The notes below the pieces were generated by a model. The model did no database searches. It saw only the letters and a program-made list of their open reading frames with translations, and was not told where the DNA came from. From Mimachlamys varia (Eukaryota > Mollusca > Bivalvia > Pectinida > Pectinidae): a stretch of DNA of 64,000 nucleotides. The stretch spans positions 12,035,625-12,099,624 of the forward strand of contig OX392542.1 of assembly GCA_947623455.1 (NCBI GenBank). Direction: 5' to 3'. Positions 27,801 through 42,800 of the stretch are shown in pieces; the first letter of the stretch is position 1, and every line of letters begins with the position of its first letter. Made by a program: the position numbers and the translations under genes.

Positions 27801-30800
27801 GGCCTGTACAGGTAGAAACATTTTATGTATAGGCCTGCACAGGTAGAAACATTTTATGTATAGGCCTGCACAGGTAGAAACATTTTATGTATAGGCCTGC
27901 ACAGGTAGAAACATTTTATGCATAGGCCTGCACAGGTAGAAACATGTTATGTATAGGCCTGCACAGGTAGAAACATTTTATGTATAGGCCTGCACAGGTA
28001 GAAACATTTTATGTATAGGTCTGTACATGTAGAAACATTTTATATATAGGCCTGTACACGTAGAAACATTTTATGTATAGGCCTTCACATGTAGAAACAT
28101 TTTATGTATAGGCCTGCACAGGTAGAAACATTTTATGTATAGGCCTGCACAGGTAGAAACATTTTATGCATAGGCCTGCACAGGTAGAAACATGTTATGT
28201 ATAGGCCTGCACAGGTAGAAACATTTTATGTATAGGCCTGCACAGGTAGAAACATTTTATGTATAGGTCTGTACATGTAGAAACATTTTATATATAGGCC
28301 TGTACATGTAGAAACATTTTATGTATAGGCCTTCACATGTAGAAACATTTTATGTATAGGCCTTCACATGTAGAAACATTTTATGTATAGGCCTGCACAG
28401 GTAGAAACATTTTATGTATAGGCCTGCACAGGTAGAAACATTTTATGTATAGGCCTGCACAGGTAGAAACATTTTATGTATAGGCCTGCACAGATAGAAA
28501 CATTTTATGTATAGGCCTTCACATGTAGAAACATTTTATGTATAGGCCGGTACATATTGAAACACTTTATTCCTGTATATATCAGTACAGAAATAGCGTA
28601 CCCTACATCTGCCTACATAATCGTATATGTATAAAGAAATATAGGTCACTTTTGCCTTTGGATATAAAAAACCTTTTACGCACTTACCAGCAAAAACAGA
28701 TCAACATATTTGCCTGACAATTAAAACAAATGTACCTTTAAAAAGCCCGTGATGTTTTGCTGATAAAGTATTGTTTGCAAACGAGAGTGATACTGTTCTA
28801 TATAATAGGTACCTGTAATTACTAGGAAAGTAGAGTCTATACACAGTTATATGACAACAAAACCTTGTACATTGGTACAAAGTAATACCTGTAGATGTAT
28901 ACATGTACCTATACATTGTACTGTAGATACTATAAACACCTGGGCCCGGTTGTTCAAAACTATCGTTAATGCATAGGTCACACATTCACGGTTTTTACGC
29001 CGGATTAGCTACGGATACGAGCCTGCACCATTTGTGGCAATCTGTATTAGTCCGTAGTTTTCCGTATTTTAGTCGTAGTCATATGCACAGGGACCTGAGA
29101 ATTTGTTTCAGCTAGTTTTGGACCTAAACTAGGGTGTTTTGGGGTTTTAGATAAATTTTCATGGTTGGGGAGGGGAGTGAAGGTAAAAATGACTTGCGAA
29201 AAAAAAAATCAGTAGAGCATCTTATACATGACAGATCGTTTCCATGTCTGGTAATATAATTATGTATTTCAGCCGTGATCTCATTACATTGTATTATTTA
29301 TTACCCTGTAGCGGTTTGTACTATTCCGTATTCTTATTCTTACTAACCCTTACTTATACCGTAGCAGCTGTTTATCCTCAGTGCAAACGCCCTGACACTG
29401 GTCGTTCCGTATTAAACCGTGTCATTTCCGTATTAAACAGTGTCGTACCGTAACAATCCGTATCACTCATGTCGCTGTTGACCACCTTCCCTACATATAC
29501 CTGTTAGATACGTCAAAAACCGTAGTCACACCGTTGTGCATCCATATCGGATCCGTATCGGACTACGGAAATTGGCTTTCCCGAGGTCGTCCGTGAAATT
29601 TAATCCGTAGTGGAACCGGCAAGGTGATCCGTTAATGCGACGTCGTTATCTTAACGATAGTTTAACTTTTGAACAACCGGGCCCCGGTTTGATAACCTAA
29701 ACGATATCCTTTCCAATAATTAGACGCTTTGAAAGCTACACTGAACTGTTGAATTTTAAGTGACTATGACCGAAACACTGCAAGCTGACTCACACAGAAA
29801 TAACCGCTTAAATAAATACCTGTCTCTAAGTTCTAGTTCTACCATATAGGGAACACCTTCAACTAACTGAAGATTTTGTCACGACGTTGGGTTCGTACAG
29901 CACAAATGACAGACTCTATATCAGATAATAATCGGTCTTTGTTATTCAGGAGAAAATGTGACAGAGGGAAAGGCAATGGCAGGTTGAGTCAAAGTTGGCG
30001 AGTGGTTGTGCTAGCCCCCACCGGCAACACTACTCTTCGACTGTCGTTATAGATACAAGATAGAGCTGTGCTCACTCTAGTCTGAAAGGTTTTAGCAAAA
30101 GACACTAAAGACCACTTTTCTCTTTTAGTAAATAAGAATTTCCTTTAGCAACTTTTACTCATTCGTAGAGTCAAAATGCAACTGTTAATATTAATACAAG
30201 TTCTGATGTATTTAACATACCATTCATTGAATTGGACCAATTCTTATTATACATTTATAGGGAGTCAGTGATTATGAAAAATGGTTTATTCAACACAAAG
30301 TCCATTAGCAAAAGTAGCTAAAGGCATATATTTTCTTTTAGCAAATAAGCATTTCATTTCTTTTTTAACGAAAATGCTAATGGCTAGAGTGAGCACAGTA
30401 CAAGATACATATATATCACAGTTGAAACAAAAAACTAGTATAACAATTAGGCATTATCACAGAACTAAGCTATATAAAACACGCTGTACCAATAGCAATG
30501 TTGCTAAGAGTTTGGGGGTCCTTTCGTGAGCCGGTAGAACAGAAGAACGGTTAAAACACATATTGGATATTAAGTGTATCTCTGACCCCCAGAATAAAAT
30601 TATATATATTTTCGCATTGAAGGAAAAATGACAGTGAGTACAGTCCAAAATAGAATTTTCTATTTATTGAAACATACACTTAAAATGTCGTGATCGATTT
30701 CCTCCCTAACGAAGGGATGTTAGTTAGGACTTTCCTATGGAAGCACTACATGTATAAATATCACATTCGATAATTGAGTTGCCTTTCGCTTCATCTAGAT

Positions 30801-33800
30801 ACGAGTGTTTAAAACACACATATATATAACACGCTTTTACGTCCAAATTGATACATAATCAGATGGTGTATCCATGAAAACAACATTTTCGATTTTCCTA
30901 CCTGGCAGATTATTGTGATAAGGGTAATAGTCTTTTTCCTTAAAGTGGTCACAGTCACAACATGTACCTGTGCGTACCTGTTGGTACTCGAGCAAGGGTA
31001 TATTTACACACACAAATATTGTGTCTGTAGTAACATATATTGATAGTTTCTCGATTCGCTCGCAAGTGTGTTGTGATTTTACAACGCAATACTCAAACTA
31101 CAATTTACACCTATATAAGATATTACCCGGAGGAAAATGGATTTATTGAATTATATGTAATGATTTATATGTTTTTATTATTGTGCCTAAATGAAAGGGT
31201 CTAGAGGTCAAGGGTCTAGAGGTCAAGATTTTAGGTCACCCCACTACCGGGTTAACACCAAAAATATCTTAATGCAATACAATTTTGAAAGCCGAGCAAA
31301 ATCACACACACATATATACATTCTAATATTGCATCGAAGAAAATATTTTCATCTCAATATGATTTAATGTTGTGAGGGAAGGGAAATAACCCAATTAATA
31401 CCACATGGGATGTACATGTAACAATCGTTCATGCTTTTTTTCAATTTTGCGTGGATCATAAGTTTCCAAGTTATATGGCTGGGTATTGATCGTTTTTACT
31501 TGTATATTTTATGACTGTGATTTGTATTTTATTGTCGATCTATGTACGACACTTTAATAAAACTATCATTTATCTTATCGTATCTTTACATGCACGTACA
31601 AACAATCAGAGTTAGTGATATTTGTCATATCTTAGATCGTATACGTATAATGTATTTAACAAAATCAGACATGATCTCAAGAATTGATATCAACATATAC
31701 AAAAAACTAGTAAAAGTATAGTAGACAAATACATGTGATAGTTTGGTTTGTCTACCTTGATACATTCATTTTAAGTCAATGAAATGAAGATGAAACCGCA
31801 GATAAACCCGGGGTCAATCGATGTGCCAGAGCGGGCGATCTTAAGATGTAAAGGAAAACATATATTTTAGGGTGTGCTGTACGGTACAAATGATACTACA
31901 ATACGCAATACTTTAAACATATTTACTACAGGTACAGGTAAATACAAAAAAATGTATAAAATGTATGTAGATTACTACAGGTACAGGTAAATATGTAGAT
32001 TACAACAGGTACAGATAAATATGTAGATTACTACAGGTACAGGTAAACATGTAGATTACTACAGGTAAATATGTAGATTACTACAGGTAAATATGTAGAT
32101 TACTACAGGTACAGGTCAATATGGAGATTACTACAGGTACAGGTAAATATGTAGATCACTACAGGTACAGATAAACATGTAGATTACTACAGGTACAGGT
32201 AAATATGTAGATTACTACAGGTACAGGTAAATATGTAGATAACTACAGGTACAGGTAAACATGTAGATTACTACAGGTACAGGTAAATATTTAGATAACT
32301 ACAGGTACAGGTAAATATGTAGATTACTACAGGTACAGGTAAACATGTAGATTACTACAGGTACAGGTAAATATGTAGATTACTACAGGCATAGGTAAAC
32401 ATGTAGATTACTACAGGTACAGGTAAACATGTAGATTACTACAGGTAAACATGTAGATTACTACAGGTACAGATACACATGTAGATTACTACAGGTACAG
32501 GTAAATATGTAGATTACTACAGGCATAGGTAAACATGTAGATTACTACAGGTACAGGTAAACATGTATATTACTACAGGTACAGGTAAACAAGTAGATTA
32601 CTACAGGTACAGGTAAATATGTAGATTACTACAGGTAAAGGTAAATATGTAGATTACTACAGGTACAGGTAAATATGTAGATAACTACAGGTAAAGGTAA
32701 ACATGTAGATTACTACAGGTACACAGGTAAACATGTAGATTACTACAGGTACACAGGTAAACATGTAGATTACTACAGGTAAACATGTAGATTACTACAG
32801 GTACAGGTAAACATGTAGATTACTACAGGTAAAGGTAAACATGTAGATTACTACAGGTACAGGTAAACATGTAGATTACTACAGGTACAGATAAATATGT
32901 AGATTACTACAGGTACAGATAAATATGTAGATTACTACAGGTACAGGTAAATATGTAGATTACTACAGGTAAATATGTAGATTACTACATGTAAATATGT
33001 AGATTACTACAGGTACAGGTCAATATGGAGATTACTACAGGTACAGGTAAATATGTAGATCACTACAGGTACATGTAAATATGTAGATTACAACAGGTAC
33101 AGGTAAATATGGAAACTCGTTACTCAAATAGAATTGATATACTAAACTCGTTACTCCAATAAATATATAAACTAAACTCGTTACTCCAATACAATATATA
33201 TACTAAACTCGTTACTCCAATACAATATATATACTAAACTCGTTACTGCAATACAATATATATACTAAACTCGTTACTGCAATACAATATATATACTAAA
33301 CTCGTTACTGCAATACAATATATATACTAAACTCGTTACTGCAATACAATATATATACTGAACTCGTTACTCCAATACAATATATATACTAAACTCGTTA
33401 CTCCAATACAATATATATACTAAACTCGTTACTCCAATACAATATATATACTAAACTCGTTACTGCAATACAATATATATACTAAACTCGTTACTGCAAT
33501 ACAATATATATACTAAACTCGTTACTGCAATACAATATATATACTAAACTCGTTACTCCAATACAATATATATACTAAACTCGTTACTCCAATACAATAG
33601 ATATACTAAACTCGTTACTCCAATACAATATATATACTAAACTCGTTACTCCAATACAATATATATACTAAACTCGTTACTGCAATTCAATATATATACT
33701 AAACTCGTTACTCCAATACAATATATATACTAAACTCGTTACTCCAATACAATATATATACTAAACTCGTTACTGCAATTCAATATATATACTAAACTCG

Positions 33801-36800
33801 TTACTCCAATACAATATATATACTAAACTCGTTACTCCAATACAATATATATACTGAACTCGTTACTCCAATACAATATATATACTGAACTCGTTACTCC
33901 AATACAATATATATACTAAACTCGTTACTCCAATACAATATATATACTAAACTCGTTACTCCAATACAATATATATACTAAACTCGTTACTCCAATACAA
34001 TATATATACTAAACTCGTTACTGCAATACAACAGATATACTAAACTCGTTACTGCAATACAATATATATAATAAACTTGTTACTCAAATACAGTATATAT
34101 ACTAAACTCGTTACTCCAATACAATAGATATACTAAACTCGTTACTCCAATACAATATATATACTAAACTCGTTACTCCAATACAATATATATACTAAAC
34201 TCGTTACTCCAATACAATATATATACTAAACTCGTTACTGCAATACAACAGATATACTAAACTCGTTACTGCAATACAATATATATACTAAACTCGTTAC
34301 TGCAATACAATATATATACTAAACTCGTTACTCCAATACAATATATATACTAAACTCGTTACTGCAATTCAATATATATACTAAACTCGTTACTCCAATA
34401 CAATATATATACTAAACTCGTTACTCCAATACAATATATATACTGAACTCGTTACTCCAATACAATATATATACTAAACTCGTTACTCCAATACAATATA
34501 TATACTAAACTCGTTACTCCAATACAATATATATACTAAACTCGTTACTCCAATACAATATATATACTAAACTCGTTACTGCAATACAACAGATATACTA
34601 AACTCGTTACTGCAATACAATATATATAATAAACTTGTTACTCAAATACAGTATATATACTAAACTCGTTACTGCAATACAATATATATACTAAACTCGT
34701 TACTGCAATACAATATATATACTAAACTCGTTACTCCAATACAATATATATACTAAACTCGTTACTGCAATTCAATATATATACTAAACTCGTTACTCCA
34801 ATACAATATATATACTAAACTCGTTACTCCAATACAATATATATACTGAACTCGTTACTCCAATACAATATATATACTAAACTCGTTACTCCAATACAAT
34901 ATATATACTAAACTCGTTACTCCAATACAATATATATACTAAACTCGTTACTCCAATACAATATATATACTAAACTCGTTACTGCAATACAACAGATATA
35001 CTAAACTCGTTACTGCAATACAATATATATAATAAACTTGTTACTCAAATACAGTATATATACTAAACTCGTTACTCCAATACAATAGATATACTAAACT
35101 CGTTACTCCAATACAAAATATATACTAAACTCGTTACTCCAATACAACAGATATACTAAACTCGTTACTCTAATACAGTATATATACTAAACTCGTTACT
35201 CCAATACAATAGATATACTAAACTCGTTACTCCAATACAATATATATATTAAACTCGTTACTCCAATACAATATATATACTAAACTCGTTACTACAATAA
35301 AATGTATATACTAAACACGTTACTCCAATACAATAGATATACTAAACTCGTCATTCCAATACAATATATATACTAAACTCGTTACTGCAATACAATATAT
35401 ATACTAAACTCGTTACTCCAATACAATATATATACTAAACTCGTTACTCCAATACAATATATATACTTAACTCGTTACTCCAATACAATATATATACTAA
35501 TCTCGTTACTCCAATACAATATATATACTAAACTCGTTACTACAATACAATATATATACTTAACTCGTTACTCCAATACAATATATATATACTAAACTCG
35601 TTATTCAAATACAATAGATATACTAAACTCGTTACTGCAATACAATATATATATACTAAACTCGTTACTCCAATACAATATATATACTAAACTCGTTACT
35701 CCAATACAATATATATACTAAACTCGTTACTCCAATACAATATGTGTACTAAACTCGTTACTCCAATACAATATATATATACTAAACTTGTTACTGCAAT
35801 ACAATATATATATACTAAACTCGTTACTCCAATACAATATATATACTAAACTCGTTACTCCAATACAATATATATACTAAACTCGTTACTCCAATACAAT
35901 ATGTGTACTAAACTCGTTACTCCAATACAATATATATACTAAACTTGTTACTGCAATACAATAGATATACTAAACTCGTTACTCTAATACAATATATATG
36001 CTAAACTCGTTACTGCAATACAATATATATACTGAACTCGTTCCTCCAATACAATATATATACTAAACTCGTTACTCCAATACAATATATATACTAAACT
36101 CGTTACTGCAATACAATATATATACTAAACTCGTTACTCCAATACAATATATATACTAAACTCGTTACTCCAATACAATATATATACTAAACTCGTTACT
36201 CCAATACAATATATATACTAAACTCGTTACTCCAATACAATATATATACTAAACTCGTTACTCCAATACAATATGTGTACTAAACTCGTTACTCCAATAC
36301 AATATATATATACTAAACTTGTTACTGCAATACAATATATATATACTAAACTCGTTACTCCAATACAATAGATATACTAAACTCGTTACTGCAATACAAT
36401 ATATATACTAAACTCGTTACTGCAATACAATATTTATACTAAACTCGTTACTCCAATACAATATATATACTAAACTCGTTACTCCAATACAATATATATA
36501 CTAAACTCGTTACTCCAATACAATATATATATACTAAACTCGTTACTCCAATACAATATATATACTAAACTCGTTACTCCAATACAATATATATACTAAA
36601 CTCGTTACTCCAATACAATATATATACTAAACTCGTTACTCCAATACAATATATATACTAAACTCGTTACTCCAATACAATATATATACTAAACTTGTTA
36701 CTGCAATACAATATATATATACTAAACTCGTTACTCCAATACAATATATATACTAAACTCGTTACTGCAATACAATATATATACTAAACTCGTAACTCAA

Positions 36801-39800
36801 ATACAATATATATACTAAACTCGTTACTCCAATACAATATATATACTAAACTCGTTACTATAATACAATATATATACTTAACTCGTTACTATAATACAAT
36901 ATATATACTAAACTCGTTACTCCAATACAATATATATACTAAACTCGTTACTCCAATACAATATATATACTAAACTCGTTACTGCAATACAATATATATA
37001 CTAAACTCGTAATTCCAATACAATAGATATACTAAACTTGTTACTGCAATACAAATACTATAAATATACTAAACTCGTTACTCCAATACAATATATATAC
37101 TAAACTCGTTACTCCAATACAATATATATACTAAACTCGTTACTGCAATACCAATACTATAAATATACTAAACTCGTTACTATAATACAATATATATACT
37201 AAACTCGTTACTGCAATACAATATATACACTAAACTCGTTACTATAATAGAATAGATATACTAAACTCGTTACTCCAATACAATATATATATTAAACTCG
37301 TTACTCCAATAGAATATATATACTAAACTCGTTACTCAAATACAATATATATACTAAACTCGTTACTGCAATACAATAGATATACTAAACTCGTTACTCC
37401 AATACAATAGCTATACTAAACTCGTTACTGCAATACAATATATATACTAAACTCGTTACTCCAATACAATATATATACTAAACTCGTTACTGCAATACAA
37501 TTGATATACTGAACTCGTTACTGCAATACAATATATATACTAAACTCGTTACTCTCCAATACAATAGATATACTAAACTCGTTACTCCAATACAATATAT
37601 ATAGTAAACTCGTTACTCCAATACAATAGATATATCATCGTCACAACTTGGCGGGAATGTATTCGAGATGATGATTTCCCGCAAATCTGCGATTAACCCC
37701 AGAAAACAACACTACAACTGCCGACTAAATATCATTGTGGTAAAAACAGGTCACACGACTCGTGGTTATTGGATATGGAATTTATTTCACTCTCGTTGAT
37801 TATTCTTTAAAAGTTACAAAAGACACTCGCTTAAGCTCGTGTCTTTTGAAAAAATAATTAACTCGAGTGAAATAAATTCCATATCCAACAGCCACTCGTT
37901 ATGTAACCTCTATTTCTACCACAATACCCAGTGTTATTCCACTATCAGAGCATTGTATAAACGTGCTGACTGTTGGATAAATATATGTTATATACCACTA
38001 GTGGAATATGACCTTCCGGACTTTTGATTGGTTGAGAAGTTGAACTTTGACCGGAAATCATGTGGTTAAATGCAACGTGCTGATTGTTGACGTCGTCATC
38101 GATTGTTGACGTCGTCACAATTTGGCGGGAATATAAACGAGATGATGTGTTTTCGCGCAAATATTTCGCGGTTTACAAAAAAACAACAGTGCAAGTGCGA
38201 CTTAATAGTATTGTGGTAGAAACAGGTCACACGACTCGTGGTTATTGGATATGGAATTTATTTCACTCTCGTTAATTATTTTTCAAAAGTTACAAAAGAC
38301 ACTCGCTAAAGCTCGTGTCTTTTATAAATCTTAAATAATAATTAACTCGAGTGAAATAAATTCCATATCCAACAACCACTCGTTGTGTAACCTCTATTAC
38401 TCCAATACAATAGATATACGAAACTCGTTACTCTAATCAATATATATACACTAAACTATTAACTCGAATACACTAGATAAACTAAACTCTTAACTCGAAT
38501 ACAAAAGGTATACTAAAGTCGTTACTCAATTGAGTTAACTACATCCTATGCATATATACATAGCATGACAATTCAATAGACTATGGACACAGCGCTACAC
38601 TCACAACTTTCAAGAACTCACATAGGCGGATCCAGAGGGGGCGCAGCTGGCGCCTCCCCCCCCCCATAAAATTTTCCAAGTGACCATTTTTTTGCAAGAA
38701 TTTAAACTAAGAAATTCATCATCAGATTGCATTGCAAAGCATTTATTGACAAGAGATACCGTTTATTTATAACAATAAGACTTATACAGTATATATAAGG
38801 ATTGAAAATCATTTTTTTAACTTTCATAGTGTTATGAAAAGCCAACCGTTACATCCATATTGAATGAAGCCCGTTATGACTTTCAATCCCAGTTTGATAT
38901 AAAATTGGCGCCAATAATAACGACTACTCATTTGAGCGTTTGACGCAAGGGCGTTCTCCTTGCTATTCGAAGCGGAGCGACAAGACTCTCATTGAACAAG
39001 CTTGATTTATGACGTCATTATTAAATCACGTGATACGTCTCGAGAACCATTGCTTTCATATTGGGATTGAAAGTCATTTTTTTTAAAACTTTCATAGCAC
39101 TATGAAAGTTGGAAATGACTTTCAATCAATATATTTACATTTTACTATAGAACAATTGCTTTACTCCATTGATATTTTTTTCCAATTAATTTTTTATTAC
39201 CCGCATTTGTATTTGTGTTGTCATATAAACGACATTGGCGAAACAGCCAAGCTTGAATAAAATTGGTGCCAATGCATTTGAGCGTTTGACGCAAGGGCAT
39301 TCTCCATGTTATTCAAAGGGGCGCGACAAGACTCTCATTGAACAAGCTTGAGCTATGACGTCATAATTAAACCACGTTCTACGTCTCGAGAACCATTGCT
39401 TTCATACTTTTATGAAAAACATTTTTGCTGGTAATGTTCATCTAGTGGGTTGCAGCGCAAATGTAAAAAATCTTTTTATGAAAAGCGTTTTCCCTGGTAA
39501 CGTTAATATAATAGGTCGCAGCGCAAATGTAAATATATTACTAATATTCTGTACTGATTTAGTGTAACAGAAACTGGTAAACTGCAAGATACTAGCTCAC
39601 TTCTGGACCTATTTCTCCTACCAGATACATTTGTACCTTGTTTTTTTAATTTTGGAAAGAGGAAAACAACATGGGCAAGGTATGGACTGAATGGAGGGTG
39701 TGGTAATACATTGCGGGACTACAGATGGTGATTTGTGAGCTGGGGCATTGTCACGTAACAACTGGACATGCTATAGACCTGTTTTAGGACGAATTTTAGG

Positions 39801-42800
39801 TGTCCCCGAGGTTTGCTGGAGCCTCCATATAGCCACAATTAGTTCATTTGAGTAGTGGCACAATTCATAATATATACATTTTTCGTATTTCACGATTTGA
39901 AATTCTTTATAAAAATGCAACAATATCTCATCACCAATTATGAGACCATCAAAAGCCCTTTTCATATATTTTGGGTATTTTTCCAGTAGTTTCTTAGCCA
40001 TTTGTTCCCGTGTTCGTTTCTGCTCGTCAGTGAGTAAATGTGGGATCCAACGAACACTTATTTTCCTAACCTTGAGATTTTTCTTCAGAATGAAGTGAAC
40101 ATATAACAGATGCTAAACCCAAGTTTGTCATTCGTGCTAGCTGTCTGACCGTATAACGCGCATCTTTCTCAATGATTGACTTGAATTTATTGACGTTCAG
40201 TTTGGTGGTAACAGCAGACCTAGATCTTCCTTAGCAAAGGGATTAGTTTGACTGATTAGTGACCAGAATGAAATTGAGTAAACCATCTATAAACTGAGGA
40301 AAATGACATTCGTTTATCCCCATAAACAGCACATATCTTATCATGTATATTTTTGACGCTCAATCCCAACTTACAGCGGGCTTTTACATAGCCCCTGATT
40401 TCAGCGACATCTTCTATTCGTTTTCTACACACTGTTATGGCAAGGAAATCGGTTAGCGGATTTCAATAAAATGTATGCAAACAATATAGCTATGACTGGT
40501 GAACCAGTTCGTACTGGTTTAATACACGTAAATTACGTTATACTCGAGTATACAGTGCGTTTGCAAAACTTTTCGAAAACTCCTCGTGTGACTAACAAAG
40601 ATGCAATCATAATGTTGTTGTGAACTCAATGTGGATGAGAGGCCGAACGTCTAAACATAAAAGTTCGTTCCAGAAAATAATGTACGCCCCTTCTAACCCA
40701 AAATCCTGGATGCGCCTATGAACTCTATTCACAATATTTATCTAACTAAAGTTTCCATCTACTATCTCTTTGGGGATGGAAAAATTAACATTTTGCATAC
40801 TAAACCAAGGCATAAATCTAGTTTGTTTTCCAATCCCTGTGTCATAATATATGTACCAAATGTCATGCTTGAATTTTGAATAAATACTGTTTAAACTAAA
40901 TCTAGTGCTTCAACACTGAAAAATAGTCATTGTTTAATAGATAACGCTGAATTAAAACTTATTTTATACAAATTTAGTACAAAGGGACGAAATGACGGAG
41001 TCTGTTACCATTGTCTGTTACCAGAGTCGGTTACCGTAGTCGGTAACCATAGTCGGTTAACATAGTTGGTTAACATCGTCGGTTATCATTGTCGGTTACC
41101 ATTGTCTGTTACCAGAGTCGGTTACCGTAGTCGGTAACCATAGTCGGTTACCATAGTCGGTTAACATAGTTGGTTAACATCGTCGGTTATCATTGTCGGT
41201 TACCATAGTTGGTTACCGTAGTCGGTTAACGGAGTCGGTTACCGGAGTCCGTTACCGGAGTCGGTTACCATAATCGGTTACCATAGTCGGTTACTGTAGT
41301 CGTTTACCATAGTTAGTTACCGTAGTCGGTTACCATAGTCGGTTAACGGATTCGGTTTCTATAGTCGTTTACCGGAGTTGTTTTCCATAGTCGGTTACCT
41401 TAGTCGGTTACCATAGTCGGTTACCGTAGTCGGTTATCATTGTCGGTTACCATAGTTGGTTACCATAGTTGGTTAACATCGTCGGTTATCATTGTCGGTT
41501 ACCATAGTTGGTTACCGAAGTCGTTTACCATAGTTGGTTACCGTAGTCGGTTACCATAATCGGTTACCAAAGTCGGTTACCATAGTCGGTAACCGAGTCG
41601 GTTACCATAGTCGGTTACCATAGTCGGTTACCTTAGTCGGTTACCATAGTCGGAAACCATAGTCGTTTACCGGAGTGGTTTACTTTAGTCGTTTACCGGA
41701 GTCGGAAACCGTAGTCAGTTACATGTGTCGCTTACTGGAGTCAGTTACATGTGTCGCTTATTGGAGTCAGTTACAGCTATCGCAATCAGTTACCGTAGTC
41801 GGATATCGTAGTCGGCTACCGTAGTTAGTGACAGGTGTCGGTTACCATAGTCGGTTAACATAGTCAGTTACCGGAGTCGGTAACCGGAATTGGTTATCGG
41901 AGTCAGTTACCGCAGTTGGTTACCGCAGCCAGTTACCGATGTCGGTTACTTGAGTCAGTTACCACAGTCAGTTACCGGTGTCGGTTACTTGAGTCAGTTA
42001 CCGCAGCCAGTTACCGATGTCGGTTACTTGAGTCAGTTACCACAGTCAGTTACCGGTGTCGGTTACTTGAGTCAGTTACCACAGTCAGTTACCGGTGTCG
42101 GTTACTTGAGTCAGTTACCGCAGTCAGTTACCGGTGTCGGTTACTTGAGTCAGTTACCACAGTCAGTTACCGGTGTCAGTTACTTGATTCAGTTACCGGT
42201 GTCGGTTACTTGAGTCAGTTACCGCAGTCAGTTACCGGTGTCAGTTACTTGATTCAGTTACCACAGTCAGTTACCGGTGTCGGTTACTTGAGTCAGTTAC
42301 CGGTGTCGGTTACTTGAGTCAGTTACCACAGTCAGTTACCGGTGTCGGTTACTTGAGTCAGTTACCACAGTCAGTTACCGGTGTCAGTTACTTGATTCAG
42401 TTACCACAGTCAGTTACCGGTGTCGGTTACTTGAGTCAGTTACCACAGTCAGTTACCGGTGTCAGTTACTTGAGTCAGTTACCGCAGTCAGTTACCGGTG
42501 TCGGTTACTTGAGTCAGTTGCCACAGTCAGTTACCGGTGTCGGTTACTTGAGTCAGTTACCGCAGTCAGTTACCGGTGTCAGTACTTGAGTCAGTTACCG
42601 CAGTCAGTTACCGGTTAGTACTTGGGTCAGTTACCGCAGTCAGTTACCGGTGTCGGTTACTTGAGTCAGTTACCACAGTCAGTTACCGGTGTCAGTTACT
42701 TGAGTCAGTTACCACAGTCAGTTACCGGTGTCGGTTACTTGAGTCAGTTACCGCAGTCAGTTACCGGTGTCGGTTACTTGTACTTGAGTCAGTTACCGCA

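Larger units (their letters stand above)
38618..40722. mobile_element. Composite element: inverted ends around fold-backs and a mariner relic
   Basis: Left end ataggcggatccag (about 38619-38632) and right end ctggatgcgcctat are inverse with one mismatch, and aactc lies on both outer sides. Inside are palindromic/module repeats (38792-39405) and a mariner relic (39545-40440). The outer element's class is not identified. Confidence 0.6.
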
